Notes: generated from the sequence alone by a model not told the origin. A stretch of DNA of 43,433 nucleotides from an uncultured Desulfomonile sp. (GCA_903896745.1 CAITZA010000112.1:1-43433); one strand, 5' to 3'; numbered from the stretch's first letter, positions 1 to 8,884 are shown. Program-made: numbers and translations.

Positions 1-1
1 C

Positions 2-2407
2 GCCGCTCCAGCCAAGCCCGCTGCCGAGGCTCCCAAGCCTGCTGCGGCTGCGGCCCCCGTGAAACCCGCTGTCAAGGTAGAGCCCCCAGCTCAACCCAAA
101 GCCGAAAAAGCGCCGGAGGTCCCTGCTCCTGCGCCAAAAATTGAAGTTATAGAAAAACCTGCGCCTGCGATCGTTTCTGAAGCGCTCGCAGAGGAAGAGG
201 AGGAAGCAATTATGGGTCAATTGACCAAGGACGATATTCAAGGCCTGAAAGAAATGGTCGGCGCATTTAAGGCTTTCAAGAGCCTCACATCAATGATGGC
301 TGGCTTGGATTCTGTCCTGTCTGGCAAGCCGCCAGCTCAGGCTGTTCCAGCGGCGGCCCCAGCCGCTGTCGCTGCTAAAGCCGAGGCGCCTGTTGTAGCG
401 GCGGCTCCGCTAAAGAAAAAAGAACTAGCTCCCGCAAACTGGGCAGATTATACAGCATGTGAAGTAACGCTTGAAGGGTTAAAATACGCCGATAAGGAGG
501 GGTATACTACCGCTTTTCATCGGGCTAGAACAACTCCCGCATGTCCAATAGGCAAGGGCGGGTCCTGCTGCAAGATATGTAACATGGGTCCATGCAGAGT
601 TCTTCCGCCCAAGGGCAAAGATGAATCTCCCGAGGACCGGAAAAAAAGAACTGGTCTTTGCGGGGCCACCCCGGAAACCATCGCGGCTCGTAACTTCGCC
701 AGAATGGTTGCCGCTGGCACAGCGTCGCATAGCGATCACGGACGCCATATTGCCCACACATTCCTTAGCGCTGCAAAAGGTGAGCTTCCTGATTATCAGA
801 TCAAGGACGTGGCCAAAGTCCTTGCGGTCGCCATGGACTATGGGGTTGAAACCGAAGGTCGGGAATTCAAGGACATAGCCGTAGAAGTTGGCGAGAAAGC
901 ATTAGCCGAATACGGTAAACAGCATGGTGAGCTGCTGAACATAAAGAGGGCCCCTCTTAAACGCCAGGAAATCTGGAAAAAGGAAAATGTTATCCCGGTT
1001 GGAATCGATCGATCGGTTGTTGAAGTGCTGCACATGACCCATATGGGTGTCAACCAGGAAATGGAGCACATCATCAGACTTGCTACCAGGTGCGCGCTTG
1101 CAGACGGTTGGGGCGGTTCCATGATTTCCACCGACTTGTCTGACGCCCTTTACGGAACCCCTGTCCCCATTCTTGGCAAAGTCAACCTCGGCTGCATGAA
1201 GGAAGACACGGTCAACATCATAGTTCACGGCCATGAGCCTTCACTGTCTGAAATCATCGTTCAGGCCGTTCAGGATCCTGAGATGATCGCCTACGCAAAA
1301 AGCAAAGGCGCGTCTGGCGGTATCAGCTTAGGCGGAATATGCTGCACTTCCAATGAAATCCTGATGCGCCATGGTATTCCGATTGCCGGCAATTATCTGC
1401 AACAGGAACTCGCCATTATTACCGGCGCTCTTGAGTCGATGATTGTTGACGTTCAGTGCGTAATGCAGGGCGTTGCCGAACTCGCGAAATGCTTCCATAC
1501 ACAAATCGTGACAACCAGCCCGATAGCCAAAATGCAGGGCGCCTTCAAGCATTACGATTATGATGAGCATTACGGACTTGAGACGGCAAAGGCCATAGTC
1601 AGAGACGCAATAGATAATTACCCGAATCGAGATAAGAACAAGGTTTCAATACCGACTGAGCAGCAAGACATGGTTGTCGGATTTAGCCATGAAACAATAA
1701 GCTATATGCTCGGTGGTATGTTCCGCGCCAGTTATCGTCCGTTGAATGACAACATCATCAATGGGCGCATCAGGGGTCTCGCGGGAATAGTCGGATGCGG
1801 TAACGCTCGCCTGAAACAGGATTTTCTACATGTTGAACTGGCCAAAGAGCTTATCAAGAACGACGTATTGGTATTAACCACAGGATGCTCAGCCATCGCT
1901 CTAGGGAAAGCCGGACTTCTTACACCCGAAGCGGCCAGGAAATATGCTGGAGAAGGCTTGGCCGAAGTTTGTGAAACCGTTGGTATTCCGCCTTGCTTGC
2001 ACATGGGTTCCTGCGTGGACAACTCCCGCATATTGGTAGCGGCTACCGCAGTAGTCAGGGACGGCGGCCTCGGTGACGATCTTTGCGATGTTCCGGCGGT
2101 TGGTATCGCTCCAGAGTGGATGAGTGAAAAAGCTGTCGCAATCGGACAGTATTTCGTCGCCTCAGGAGTTTACGTCCTCTTTGGTGGTGGCTTTCCAACC
2201 ATAAATGAAGATATTTGCACCAACTATTTGTTCAAGGACATTGAGCAAGTATACGGTGGCCGCTGGGATATGGTGGACAAAGACCCGTACGAAATGGCAA
2301 GGCGCTGCATTGCACAAATTGACGCCAAGAGAAAAGCTTTAGGCATTGATAAGGCCAGAGAGAGAGTCTTGATGGATATGGCCATGAGACGCGAAATAGC
2401 CGGATAA
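2..2407 (+). CDS. acsA: CO dehydrogenase catalytic subunit of CODH/ACS (5' end open at window edge)
   Basis: Nickel-iron-sulfur CO dehydrogenase (CooS/AcsA family), which reduces CO2 to CO for acetyl-CoA synthase or runs in reverse. Cysteine codons at 542, 566, 569, 578, 593 and 659 form the D/B-cluster pattern (CCKICNMGPC, then LCGA). C-cluster ligand motifs follow in order: HGHEP, GICCTS, VQCVMQ, GCGNAR, TTGCSA, MGSCVDN. The frame has no stop back to base 2 and encodes an Ala/Pro/Lys/Glu-rich linker, then a short helical stretch (about 212-330), a second Ala/Pro linker (330-430) and the catalytic body. An in-frame ATG at 212 has AGGAGG at 198-203, eight bases upstream, so translation may start or restart there (731 residues, close to family size); a GTG at 59 is also possible. 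Stop to acsB start is 84 bp, containing a hairpin. Identity is secure; the N-terminus is not. Confidence 0.95.
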   Translation, partial: AAPAKPAAEAPKPAAAAAPVKPAVKVEPPAQPKAEKAPEVPAPAPKIEVIEKPAPAIVSEALAEEEEEAIMGQLTKDDIQGLKEMVGAFKAFKSLTSMMAGLDSVLSGKPPAQAVPAAAPAAVAAKAEAPVVAAAPLKKKELAPANWADYTACEVTLEGLKYADKEGYTTAFHRARTTPACPIGKGGSCCKICNMGPCRVLPPKGKDESPEDRKKRTGLCGATPETIAARNFARMVAAGTASHSDHGRHIAHTFLSAAKGELPDYQIKDVAKVLAVAMDYGVETEGREFKDIAVEVGEKALAEYGKQHGELLNIKRAPLKRQEIWKKENVIPVGIDRSVVEVLHMTHMGVNQEMEHIIRLATRCALADGWGGSMISTDLSDALYGTPVPILGKVNLGCMKEDTVNIIVHGHEPSLSEIIVQAVQDPEMIAYAKSKGASGGISLGGICCTSNEILMRHGIPIAGNYLQQELAIITGALESMIVDVQCVMQGVAELAKCFHTQIVTTSPIAKMQGAFKHYDYDEHYGLETAKAIVRDAIDNYPNRDKNKVSIPTEQQDMVVGFSHETISYMLGGMFRASYRPLNDNIINGRIRGLAGIVGCGNARLKQDFLHVELAKELIKNDVLVLTTGCSAIALGKAGLLTPEAARKYAGEGLAEVCETVGIPPCLHMGSCVDNSRILVAATAVVRDGGLGDDLCDVPAVGIAPEWMSEKAVAIGQYFVASGVYVLFGGGFPTINEDICTNYLFKDIEQVYGGRWDMVDKDPYEMARRCIAQIDAKRKALGIDKARERVLMDMAMRREIAG

Positions 2408-2428
2408 GTTGTGAGTCTCGGCTCAAAA

Positions 2429-2455
2429 CAGGGGGAGGGGTCAATGCCCTCCCTG
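2429..2455 (+). terminator. acsA-acsB intercistronic stem-loop
   Basis: G-rich arm 2429-2440 pairs with the C-rich arm 2446-2455 around a short loop, with a small bulge. No U-tract follows, so it looks like a processing, stability or partial-termination element rather than a full terminator. acsB follows in the same direction. Confidence 0.5.
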
Positions 2456-2491
2456 CAAAAGCTCTAAAGTTTCCATAGGAGGAAATGAAAA

Positions 2492-4699
2492 GTGTCTAAA
2501 ATAGTAGCAGCAAATGTAATAGCCGGCGCTCACAAGGTCTATGAAAAGACCCGCAAACGTTATGAGATGGCTGTACAAAAGTACGGAAAAAAACAAGAAA
2601 TCTCGTTTCCTAACACAGGTTACTATCTGCCAGTTATTTATGGTATATTAGGTTTTCCGGTAAAGAATCTCGGTGACGCCGGTCTGGTTTTGGATCGGGC
2701 GGAACATCTTATTCCACCGCTAGTGAGAGACAAGACACCTCTGCCCTACCTCGGCCCGGTACTCGACGCTGGAATGGCCTCCCTTTTCAACTACGAAATT
2801 TTCGAAGCCCTGCGCTATCTGGAAGAACCGGATTTCTACCTTCCCGCCGAAGATCCAACTGAGGACAAACTCTGGTTAGGCGCGGCAGACGACATCATTC
2901 TTCGAAAAAGGGGCGTAGAGTTCGTCGATGGAACCGCCCCCGGTTTCGCGGCCGTAGTAGGATCCGCTCCTACAAAGGAAATAGCGGCCGAAATGGCATT
3001 AGAGCTACAGAAGAAGAATCTCTATGTATTCATGGCTGCTAATCACAATGGAACCACTTTCTCACAGCAGTTGAGAGAAGCTGGAGTTCAGGTAGGCTGG
3101 CCAACCCGTCTGGTACCTTTTGGTCCTGACATCTCGTCAGCGATCTTCGCTGTTGGTTTTGCGACTAGAGCCGCTCTGAGTTTTGGCGGTATCCAGCCCG
3201 GTGATTTCAGAAAAGTGCTCATCTATAACAAAGACCGCGTCTTTGCTTTCGTCCTGGCGCTCGGTGATGTTTCCGACGAGTGGTATGCTGCGGCTGCAGG
3301 CGTCATCAACTATGGATTCCCAACCATCGCTGATACTCCGATTCCGCAGATTCTGCCCACAGGTGTTTGCACATATGAGCATGTTGTATCAAACATTCCT
3401 CACAAAGACATAGTAGCTAAAGCCATCGAAGTCAGAGGACTCAAAGTCACGGTCACGGAAGTCCCAGTTCCGGTAGCATACGGCCCCGCTTTCGAAGGCG
3501 AGCGTATCCGTGGCGAAGATATTTACATGGAAGCCGGCGGTGGCAAGACTATCGGTGTTGAGCTTACCGTCATGAAAGACATGAACGAAATAGAAGACGG
3601 TCAGGTTGATCTGGTAGGTCCGGACCTGAAAGACATAAAGCCAGGAACTCGTATACCGCTGGGTATTTATGTTGAAGTCGCAGGCCGAAAGATGCAGTCA
3701 GATTTCGAGCCGATTCTGGAAAGACAGATCCACCACCTCATTAACTATGCCCAAGGTCTTATGCACATAGGACAGAGAGACATCGCTTGGGTGCGCATCG
3801 GCAAGGGCGCCGTCGAAAAGGGTTTCTCGCTGAAGCATATCGGCTCAATCCTGCACGCCAAGTATCATCAGGATTTTGGATCAGTGCTTGACAAGGTAAA
3901 AGTTACAATTTTCACAGAGCAGGACAAGTGCGAAGAGCTTCTGAAGAAGGCCAAGGAATCATACGCAGTTAGAGACGCCAGAGTCCAGGGTATGAAGGAC
4001 GAGGATGAGAATACATACTTCTCATGCACGCTTTGCCAGAGCTTCGCTCCTACACACGTTTGCGTGGTGACACCCGAACGAACCGGTCTTTGCGGCGCCT
4101 ATAACTGGCTGGATTGCAAGGCCTCCAATGAAATCAATCCCACCGGTCCGAACCAGCCCATCGATAAAGGCAAGACCGTTGATGAACGACTTGGCCAATG
4201 GGAGGGCGTTAACGCCTTCGTAAGCCAGGCTTCCAGAGGCAAGGTGGCCGAGTGTAGCGCCTACTCAATCATGGAATCACCCATGACCTCCTGCGGTTGC
4301 TTCGAGTGTATCGCAGCGGTGCTTCCGGTATGTAACGGCGTTATGACTGTGGATCGTGATTACAAGGGAATGACCCCATGCGGCATGAAATTCACAACCC
4401 TGGCGGGAAGCGCTGGCGGTGGTAATGTCACCCCAGGTTTTGTCGGCCATTCCAAGCTCTACATCGTTTCCGACAAGTTTGTCGGCGCCGAGGGCGGCAT
4501 CAGGCGGCTGGTCTGGTTACCGAAGGCCATGAAAGAAATGCTCAGGGACAAACTTAACGCGCAGGGCGAAAAGTATGGCATTTCCAATCTCGCTGACAGA
4601 ATCGCTGACGAGACCGTTGGTGTTACTGAAGACGAGATTTACGCCTTCTTGCAGGAAAAAGAGCACCCAGCTCTTGCCATGGATTCAATAGTTGGCTAG
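2492..4699 (+). CDS. acsB: acetyl-CoA synthase (CODH/ACS beta subunit)
   Basis: Acetyl-CoA synthase joins CO from CODH, the methyl group from the corrinoid protein and CoA at the nickel A-cluster. At 735 residues it matches the bacterial full-length type, including the N-terminal CODH-binding domain that archaeal CdhC lacks. A-cluster cysteines are visible: C512, C515, C524 and C534 (SCTLC..HVC..GLCG) for the cubane, and the CGC motif at about 601-603 for the distal nickel; each sits six residues later than in the Moorella enzyme as I recall its numbering. The start is GTG, nine bases after AGGAGG (2477-2482). An ATG at 2485 is too close to that site and runs into a stop after four codons, so it is not used. 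Second gene of the acs operon. Confidence 0.97.
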   Translation: MSKIVAANVIAGAHKVYEKTRKRYEMAVQKYGKKQEISFPNTGYYLPVIYGILGFPVKNLGDAGLVLDRAEHLIPPLVRDKTPLPYLGPVLDAGMASLFNYEIFEALRYLEEPDFYLPAEDPTEDKLWLGAADDIILRKRGVEFVDGTAPGFAAVVGSAPTKEIAAEMALELQKKNLYVFMAANHNGTTFSQQLREAGVQVGWPTRLVPFGPDISSAIFAVGFATRAALSFGGIQPGDFRKVLIYNKDRVFAFVLALGDVSDEWYAAAAGVINYGFPTIADTPIPQILPTGVCTYEHVVSNIPHKDIVAKAIEVRGLKVTVTEVPVPVAYGPAFEGERIRGEDIYMEAGGGKTIGVELTVMKDMNEIEDGQVDLVGPDLKDIKPGTRIPLGIYVEVAGRKMQSDFEPILERQIHHLINYAQGLMHIGQRDIAWVRIGKGAVEKGFSLKHIGSILHAKYHQDFGSVLDKVKVTIFTEQDKCEELLKKAKESYAVRDARVQGMKDEDENTYFSCTLCQSFAPTHVCVVTPERTGLCGAYNWLDCKASNEINPTGPNQPIDKGKTVDERLGQWEGVNAFVSQASRGKVAECSAYSIMESPMTSCGCFECIAAVLPVCNGVMTVDRDYKGMTPCGMKFTTLAGSAGGGNVTPGFVGHSKLYIVSDKFVGAEGGIRRLVWLPKAMKEMLRDKLNAQGEKYGISNLADRIADETVGVTEDEIYAFLQEKEHPALAMDSIVG

Positions 4700-4740
4700 T
4701 GACACATAGTCACAGTTCATGTTATACTGATTCTGTTAAC

Positions 4741-4765
4741 GAGGGAGCGCCCGAGGCGTTCCCTC
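4741..4765 (+). terminator. acsB-acsC intercistronic stem-loop
   Basis: An 11-bp stem (GAGGGA-CGCC against GGCG-TCCCTC with one G:U) closes on a CGA triloop. The following bases are only moderately T-rich (atcattcattctt), so termination would be partial at best. It lies just ahead of a possible internal promoter for acsC. Confidence 0.55.
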
Positions 4766-4808
4766 ATCATTCATTCTTGATAACCAAAACACTTGCAATT
4801 TATTTGGG

Positions 4809-4814
4809 TATAAT
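4809..4814 (+). promoter_or_regulatory. possible internal -10 box before acsC
   Basis: A perfect TATAAT lies 26 bp before the acsC start codon, just downstream of the acsB hairpin. No convincing -35 element is found at 16-18 bp spacing, so this is a weak or activator-dependent promoter candidate only. Confidence 0.3.
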
Positions 4815-4839
4815 TGCCTCGAAAAGGAGGTTTTAATCG

Positions 4840-6183
4840 ATGGCGCTTTCGGGAATTCAAATCTTCAAGATGATGCCGAAAAAGAACTGCGGAGAATGCG
4901 GAGTTCCGACCTGTCTGGCGTTCGCAATGAACTTGGCCGCGGGCAAGGCTGAGTTGGCCCAGTGTCCTTATGTATCGGAAGATGCTAAGGAAAAGTTGGC
5001 TTCCGCTTCTGCGCCTCCGATCAGAACTGTGGTTATAGGAACAGGTGACGCAGCGGTAAAGGTGGGTGGAGAGACAGTACTTTATAGACACGAGAAAACT
5101 TTCAACAATCCCACAGCATTTGGCTGTCTGATACTGGCGTCTGAAAGCGACGAATCAATCAGCGCAAAGCTAAAAGCGTTCGGAGAACTACGCTATGAGC
5201 GTGTAGGGCTAACTCTGAAGTCCGAGATAGTAGCGGTAAAGGACGCAGGTGACGCCGCAAAGTTTGCCCAGGTAGCAAAAAAGGCTTCTGATGCCGGAGC
5301 AGCCGTCGTTCTAATCAGCGGAAGCGTGGACGCATTTAAGGCGGCCCTGGCGGAGATCGGTAAAAACAGACCATTAATTTATGCCGCCACAGAAGCTAAT
5401 GTCGATGTTCTAGCGGAACTCGCAAAGGAATTCGACTGCCCGTTGGCCATAATGGCCGATAAAGTCGGCGATCTTGCCAAGATGAGCGTTAAACTCACAG
5501 AAAAAGGACTCAAGGACATAGTCCTTGCGACCAACGACAGAACAATAGCAGGCCAGCTAAGGGATCAGGTAATGATCCGCAGACTAGCCCTTGAGAATCT
5601 CTATCGTCCGTTAGGTTTCCCCACGATAGTATTCCCATGCGAAATGGCCGATAACATAACAAGCGAAGCCATAGTGGCCGGCACGTTCGTAGCAAAGTAC
5701 GCCGGAATAGAAATTCTAAGTGACATTAAGGGCGAACTTCTTTTCCCGTTGCTGCTGCAGAGATTGAACATATACACCGACCCGCAGAGACCCATGACAA
5801 CCGATCAGGGTATTTATCCGATCAACAACCCCGATAGTAATTCACCTGTGTTGATCACCAGCAACTTCTCGCTGACTTATTTCATTGTCTCCGGAGAAAT
5901 CGAATCCAGTAGGATTCCTTCGTGGCTGCTGGTGCTAAACACGGACGGTCTCTCCGTTCTGACCGCCTGGGCGGCGGGAAAGTTTGTTGGAGATGTTATA
6001 GGCCCGTTTGTGAAGAAATGCGGAATAGAAGATAAGACACAGTTGCGCAAGCTGGTAATTCCAGGCGCGGCCGCCATCATCAGTGGCGACCTCGAAGAGG
6101 AACTCCCCAATTGGGAAATAGCTATTGGCCCGAGGGAAGGAGCTCATATCCCGGCTTTTCTGCGACAGAACTTTGCATCCTGA
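4840..6183 (+). CDS. acsC: corrinoid iron-sulfur protein, large subunit (CFeSP gamma)
   Basis: Large subunit of the corrinoid iron-sulfur protein, which carries the methyl group on cobalt from methyl-H4folate to the A-cluster of AcsB. The N-terminal [4Fe-4S] domain shows C17, C20, C25 and C42 (NCGECGVPTC ... QCPYV), the ligand set that keeps cobalt in the Co(I) state. A TIM-barrel and a C-terminal corrinoid-binding domain follow; 447 residues is normal for the family. ATG is nine bases after AGGAGG (4825-4830). The partner small subunit AcsD, normally encoded beside it, is not in this window; the next gene is acsE. Confidence 0.96.
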   Translation: MALSGIQIFKMMPKKNCGECGVPTCLAFAMNLAAGKAELAQCPYVSEDAKEKLASASAPPIRTVVIGTGDAAVKVGGETVLYRHEKTFNNPTAFGCLILASESDESISAKLKAFGELRYERVGLTLKSEIVAVKDAGDAAKFAQVAKKASDAGAAVVLISGSVDAFKAALAEIGKNRPLIYAATEANVDVLAELAKEFDCPLAIMADKVGDLAKMSVKLTEKGLKDIVLATNDRTIAGQLRDQVMIRRLALENLYRPLGFPTIVFPCEMADNITSEAIVAGTFVAKYAGIEILSDIKGELLFPLLLQRLNIYTDPQRPMTTDQGIYPINNPDSNSPVLITSNFSLTYFIVSGEIESSRIPSWLLVLNTDGLSVLTAWAAGKFVGDVIGPFVKKCGIEDKTQLRKLVIPGAAAIISGDLEEELPNWEIAIGPREGAHIPAFLRQNFAS

Positions 6184-6196
6184 GCAAATTGACCAT

Positions 6197-6227
6197 GGAG
6201 CTGGCGAGGGCTTTCCTCGTCAGCTTC
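6197..6227 (+). terminator. acsC-acsE intercistronic stem-loop
   Basis: Core stem of ten pairs between 6200-6209 and 6215-6224 (GCTGGCGAGG against CCTCGTCAGC with one G:U), extendable outward to 6197/6227, with a five-base loop. There is no U-tract, so it is probably an mRNA processing or stability element. Confidence 0.5.
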
Positions 6228-6278
6228 CTGGTAAATAGACCGGAATCCATTACAATTATTTAGCTTCAATTCACTTTT

Positions 6279-6326
6279 CGGTATGCCATTGGCGTACCGC
6301 TGAAATTAGCGTTCCTGATAGGAACG
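6279..6326 (+). promoter_or_regulatory. tandem hairpins in the acsE leader
   Basis: Two compact stem-loops stand in a row. 6279-6299 has nine pairs (CGGTATGCC against GGCGTACCG with one G:U) and a three-base loop. 6310-6326 has six to seven pairs (CGTTCC against GGAACG). The second ends ten bases before the AGGAGG of acsE (6336-6341). They could be a protein-binding palindrome or an RNA element tuning acsE translation. No riboswitch class is recognised. Confidence 0.45.
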
Positions 6327-6351
6327 GGAGTCAATAGGAGGTATCTGTTCG

Positions 6352-7242
6352 ATGATCAAGGTGGTGGCTGAGAACATCAACATAATGTCCAAGTATACTG
6401 GCAACGCCATGCGAGAAAGGGATCCCAAGCCGATTCAGGAATGGGCTGAGAAGCTTACAGAAAGGGGCGCAGACCTTCTGGATCTTAATCTTGGGCCAGC
6501 TCGCAAAGGTGGGGCCGAAATGATGCAATGGCTGGTTAAAACTGTTCAGGAAGCAACAGATCTCCCATTGTTCCTGGATACCACCAACAATGAAGCTGTT
6601 GAAGCAGGCCTGCAGGTATATGTAATCAAAAAAGGACCAGCCGTTATCAACTCAATCATGGCGACTCCTGAGCGTATGGCCTTGCAGCTTCCGCTGGTTA
6701 ACAAATATGGTTGCGAGATGGTAGGTCTGATGTGGGGGCCTCAGGGTATTCCACGTGACGAAAATGAAAGAGCAGTTCTACTGGACAGCATGATGACCCA
6801 GGCTGCCGAACACAGTATCGGTCTGGAAAAAATCTGGTTCGACCCAATTGTTGTTCCGGTATCGTCCCAGCAACAGGAATTGCAGGGATGCACCACGTTC
6901 ATGCAGTGGTTGCCCGATCTGGCGCCGGGTTCCCAGTCAACCTGCGGACTATCAAATTGCTCTAACGGATCACCAGACGAATTGCGTGACATCCTGAACC
7001 AGGTCTATCTTTGCATCCTGAAAAAATGTGGAATTACTTCCGCCATTCTCGACGGCTTTGATGACACCATAGTCAACTTGGCGCATGACAAGATGCTCGA
7101 CCTGGAAAATCTGGTCGGAAGAGTGCTTGATGGCGAAGAAGTCGAAATCTCCGGTTTGGGCAAACAAGAGAAGGAATACGTCAAAACAGCCAAGTTGCTG
7201 CTGGGGCATTCGCTGTATTCCCACTCATGGCTGGAACTGTAG
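6352..7242 (+). CDS. acsE: methyltetrahydrofolate:corrinoid/iron-sulfur protein methyltransferase
   Basis: AcsE moves the methyl group from methyl-H4folate to the Co(I) centre of AcsC/AcsD, linking the methyl branch of the Wood-Ljungdahl pathway to acetyl-CoA synthase. It has the pterin-binding (DHPS-like) TIM-barrel fold: VVAENIN near the start, DLLDLNLGPARKG at about residue 43, LFLDTTN at about 74, and a downstream GLSNCSNGSP stretch. The length of 296 residues is somewhat above my memory of the Moorella enzyme (about 262), mostly at the C-terminus. ATG lies ten bases after AGGAGG. Last gene of the acs operon, followed by a good terminator. Confidence 0.95.
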   Translation: MIKVVAENINIMSKYTGNAMRERDPKPIQEWAEKLTERGADLLDLNLGPARKGGAEMMQWLVKTVQEATDLPLFLDTTNNEAVEAGLQVYVIKKGPAVINSIMATPERMALQLPLVNKYGCEMVGLMWGPQGIPRDENERAVLLDSMMTQAAEHSIGLEKIWFDPIVVPVSSQQQELQGCTTFMQWLPDLAPGSQSTCGLSNCSNGSPDELRDILNQVYLCILKKCGITSAILDGFDDTIVNLAHDKMLDLENLVGRVLDGEEVEISGLGKQEKEYVKTAKLLLGHSLYSHSWLEL

Positions 7243-7291
7243 TTCAGCTTCCTGAATTATGAAAACCGAGCCTGTTGGCGCCTAATAGTAC

Positions 7292-7325
7292 AAGGGAGGA
7301 TTCGATCCTCCCTTTCTCTTTTTGG
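7292..7325 (+). terminator. Rho-independent terminator of the acs operon
   Basis: A perfect stem of nine to ten pairs (AAGGGAGGA against TCCTCCCTT) with a TTCGA loop is followed by TTCTCTTTTT. This is the only acs-operon hairpin with a proper U-tract and marks the operon end. Confidence 0.85.
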
Positions 7326-7384
7326 CGGGTTTCAAAGTAAATATCGGGAGATATATATTTTGAAAGGCTTAAAACCAGGCGTGG

Positions 7385-8884
7385 TCATTCAGGTTCGTCA
7401 GCGATCCGATGCAGTTGACCCTCATCCCGCAAAGGCTCGATCCTGCGAACATGAATATGCTGGGTGAGCGAGATAATTTTTCTGACGAGAGCGTCCACAT
7501 CCGGATCCTTCACATCCTTACAATAGAACCTACCTGATGAACGTCCCAAAGACTCCGTAATTACCTTTGACCATGCGACTGAAGCCGTAAACCTGGCGTT
7601 TTTTGAAGGGGCTTTGGACCAGACTAACAGGTCCTTGGAAGGGCCCTGTTCCAGTACAGAAGCGAGATGGCTGTCACGCTTCAATCCTTTTTTTTCAACC
7701 ACGTCCATACTCCGTGTCATTTCAGACGGTTCCACTGCGCAAAGTGCGAGGATGGATTCATACCTCTTTACGCTAAAGAGAATGCGAATCCAGTCGGCAA
7801 CATGAAGACCGAACCAGATCATGCCGATGTAGAAAAAAATATCAGCGACAAGAAACGGAAAGCGAGCGGAAAGGAAATTGGAAGTCGTTATGTGCGGTTC
7901 CATGGATGAAAAGCCCATAAGCGAAGAAAAACCCCATGTTGACAGAAAAAATGCGAGCGGAATGAATGCAAATACCACAGGATTGCTTACCGACGCTAAC
8001 GGTCTGGGAAAGCTCTCGACAAGGGAAGCGGGAACGCCATCAATTCCTCCACATCTAACACGGAAGGGAATAGGTGATGCCACGCCTTTCGGTGAAAGCA
8101 AACTAAAAACGCTCTCAAAAACGGATAGATAAACAGGGGCGGCAAAATTACCCTCAAGAGACGCGACCTCAGATTGTTTTGACGCAATAGGGGCCCTTCT
8201 TGAAACAAGTGAGGCCCCCACTAGCAGATTGAAACAAAGAGCCGCAAAAAACAACCAGTGAATGCTATCAAAAGAAGGGGAAACAAATTTAACCTGCACA
8301 CTGAAGAACTGGCTTAAAAAATGGGGAGCGACTTCAATACCGATTGTGAGCGCCCAAAGGATAATCCAGATGAATCCGATTTTAAAAAAGGAAACTATAG
8401 CGATTTTTAGCAGAGATTTCGATATGGGAGAATATGACAAGCCTCCTCCCGGGAATCTACCGAAAACCTGGGGCAAACTCTTTGCTGAATCGCAAATCCG
8501 GTCAGCGCTAAAGAATCTGTCGGAGACCGCTTCCGGCCCCTGAAGCGTTGCAACGGGCGCATTGAAAGTTCCGCTCCGGAAAAAATCTGCCAATCCGCTG
8601 AAAACCCAAACGACGCCGAAAAGAACCGCGCTTATTGATGAAACAAAGGTCACAAAATACAAAAAAACTACAGGCCAGGATGAGGATATTTTCTCGACAG
8701 TCTGTTCGGGGGCGCCCAAAGGCAATAGGCCACGAAGAGTCAAGAACAGGTGGTACAATTTCGAAGCCCCTATATATAGAAGGGCAGTCCCCAGTAGAAA
8801 GAACATAATCCCGTAAAAAGAAGAAGCATTAATCCCAAAATTAAAAAAGCCTCGCTCCTGGCTAGTGACCGGGAAAAAAGACAT
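7385..8884 (-). CDS. hypothetical six-TM membrane protein
   Basis: I do not recognise the family. The 499-residue protein has about six hydrophobic segments: residues 22-45, 72-100, 160-184, 208-227, 302-325 and 343-365. Two larger polar regions intervene (about 101-158 and 228-300), and a soluble C-terminal domain of about 125 residues follows. The region 124-160 is notable: polar, with FFSADRICDSAK and a GGGLS turn. The start is supported by GAGGAAACC directly before ATG on the minus strand. It runs opposite to the acs operon and ends just past that operon's terminator, so it is separately transcribed. No catalytic motif is visible and function is unknown. Confidence 0.75.
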   Translation of the reverse strand: MSFFPVTSQERGFFNFGINASSFYGIMFFLLGTALLYIGASKLYHLFLTLRGLLPLGAPEQTVEKISSSWPVVFLYFVTFVSSISAVLFGVVWVFSGLADFFRSGTFNAPVATLQGPEAVSDRFFSADRICDSAKSLPQVFGRFPGGGLSYSPISKSLLKIAIVSFFKIGFIWIILWALTIGIEVAPHFLSQFFSVQVKFVSPSFDSIHWLFFAALCFNLLVGASLVSRRAPIASKQSEVASLEGNFAAPVYLSVFESVFSLLSPKGVASPIPFRVRCGGIDGVPASLVESFPRPLASVSNPVVFAFIPLAFFLSTWGFSSLMGFSSMEPHITTSNFLSARFPFLVADIFFYIGMIWFGLHVADWIRILFSVKRYESILALCAVEPSEMTRSMDVVEKKGLKRDSHLASVLEQGPSKDLLVWSKAPSKNARFTASVAWSKVITESLGRSSGRFYCKDVKDPDVDALVRKIISLTQHIHVRRIEPLRDEGQLHRIADEPE

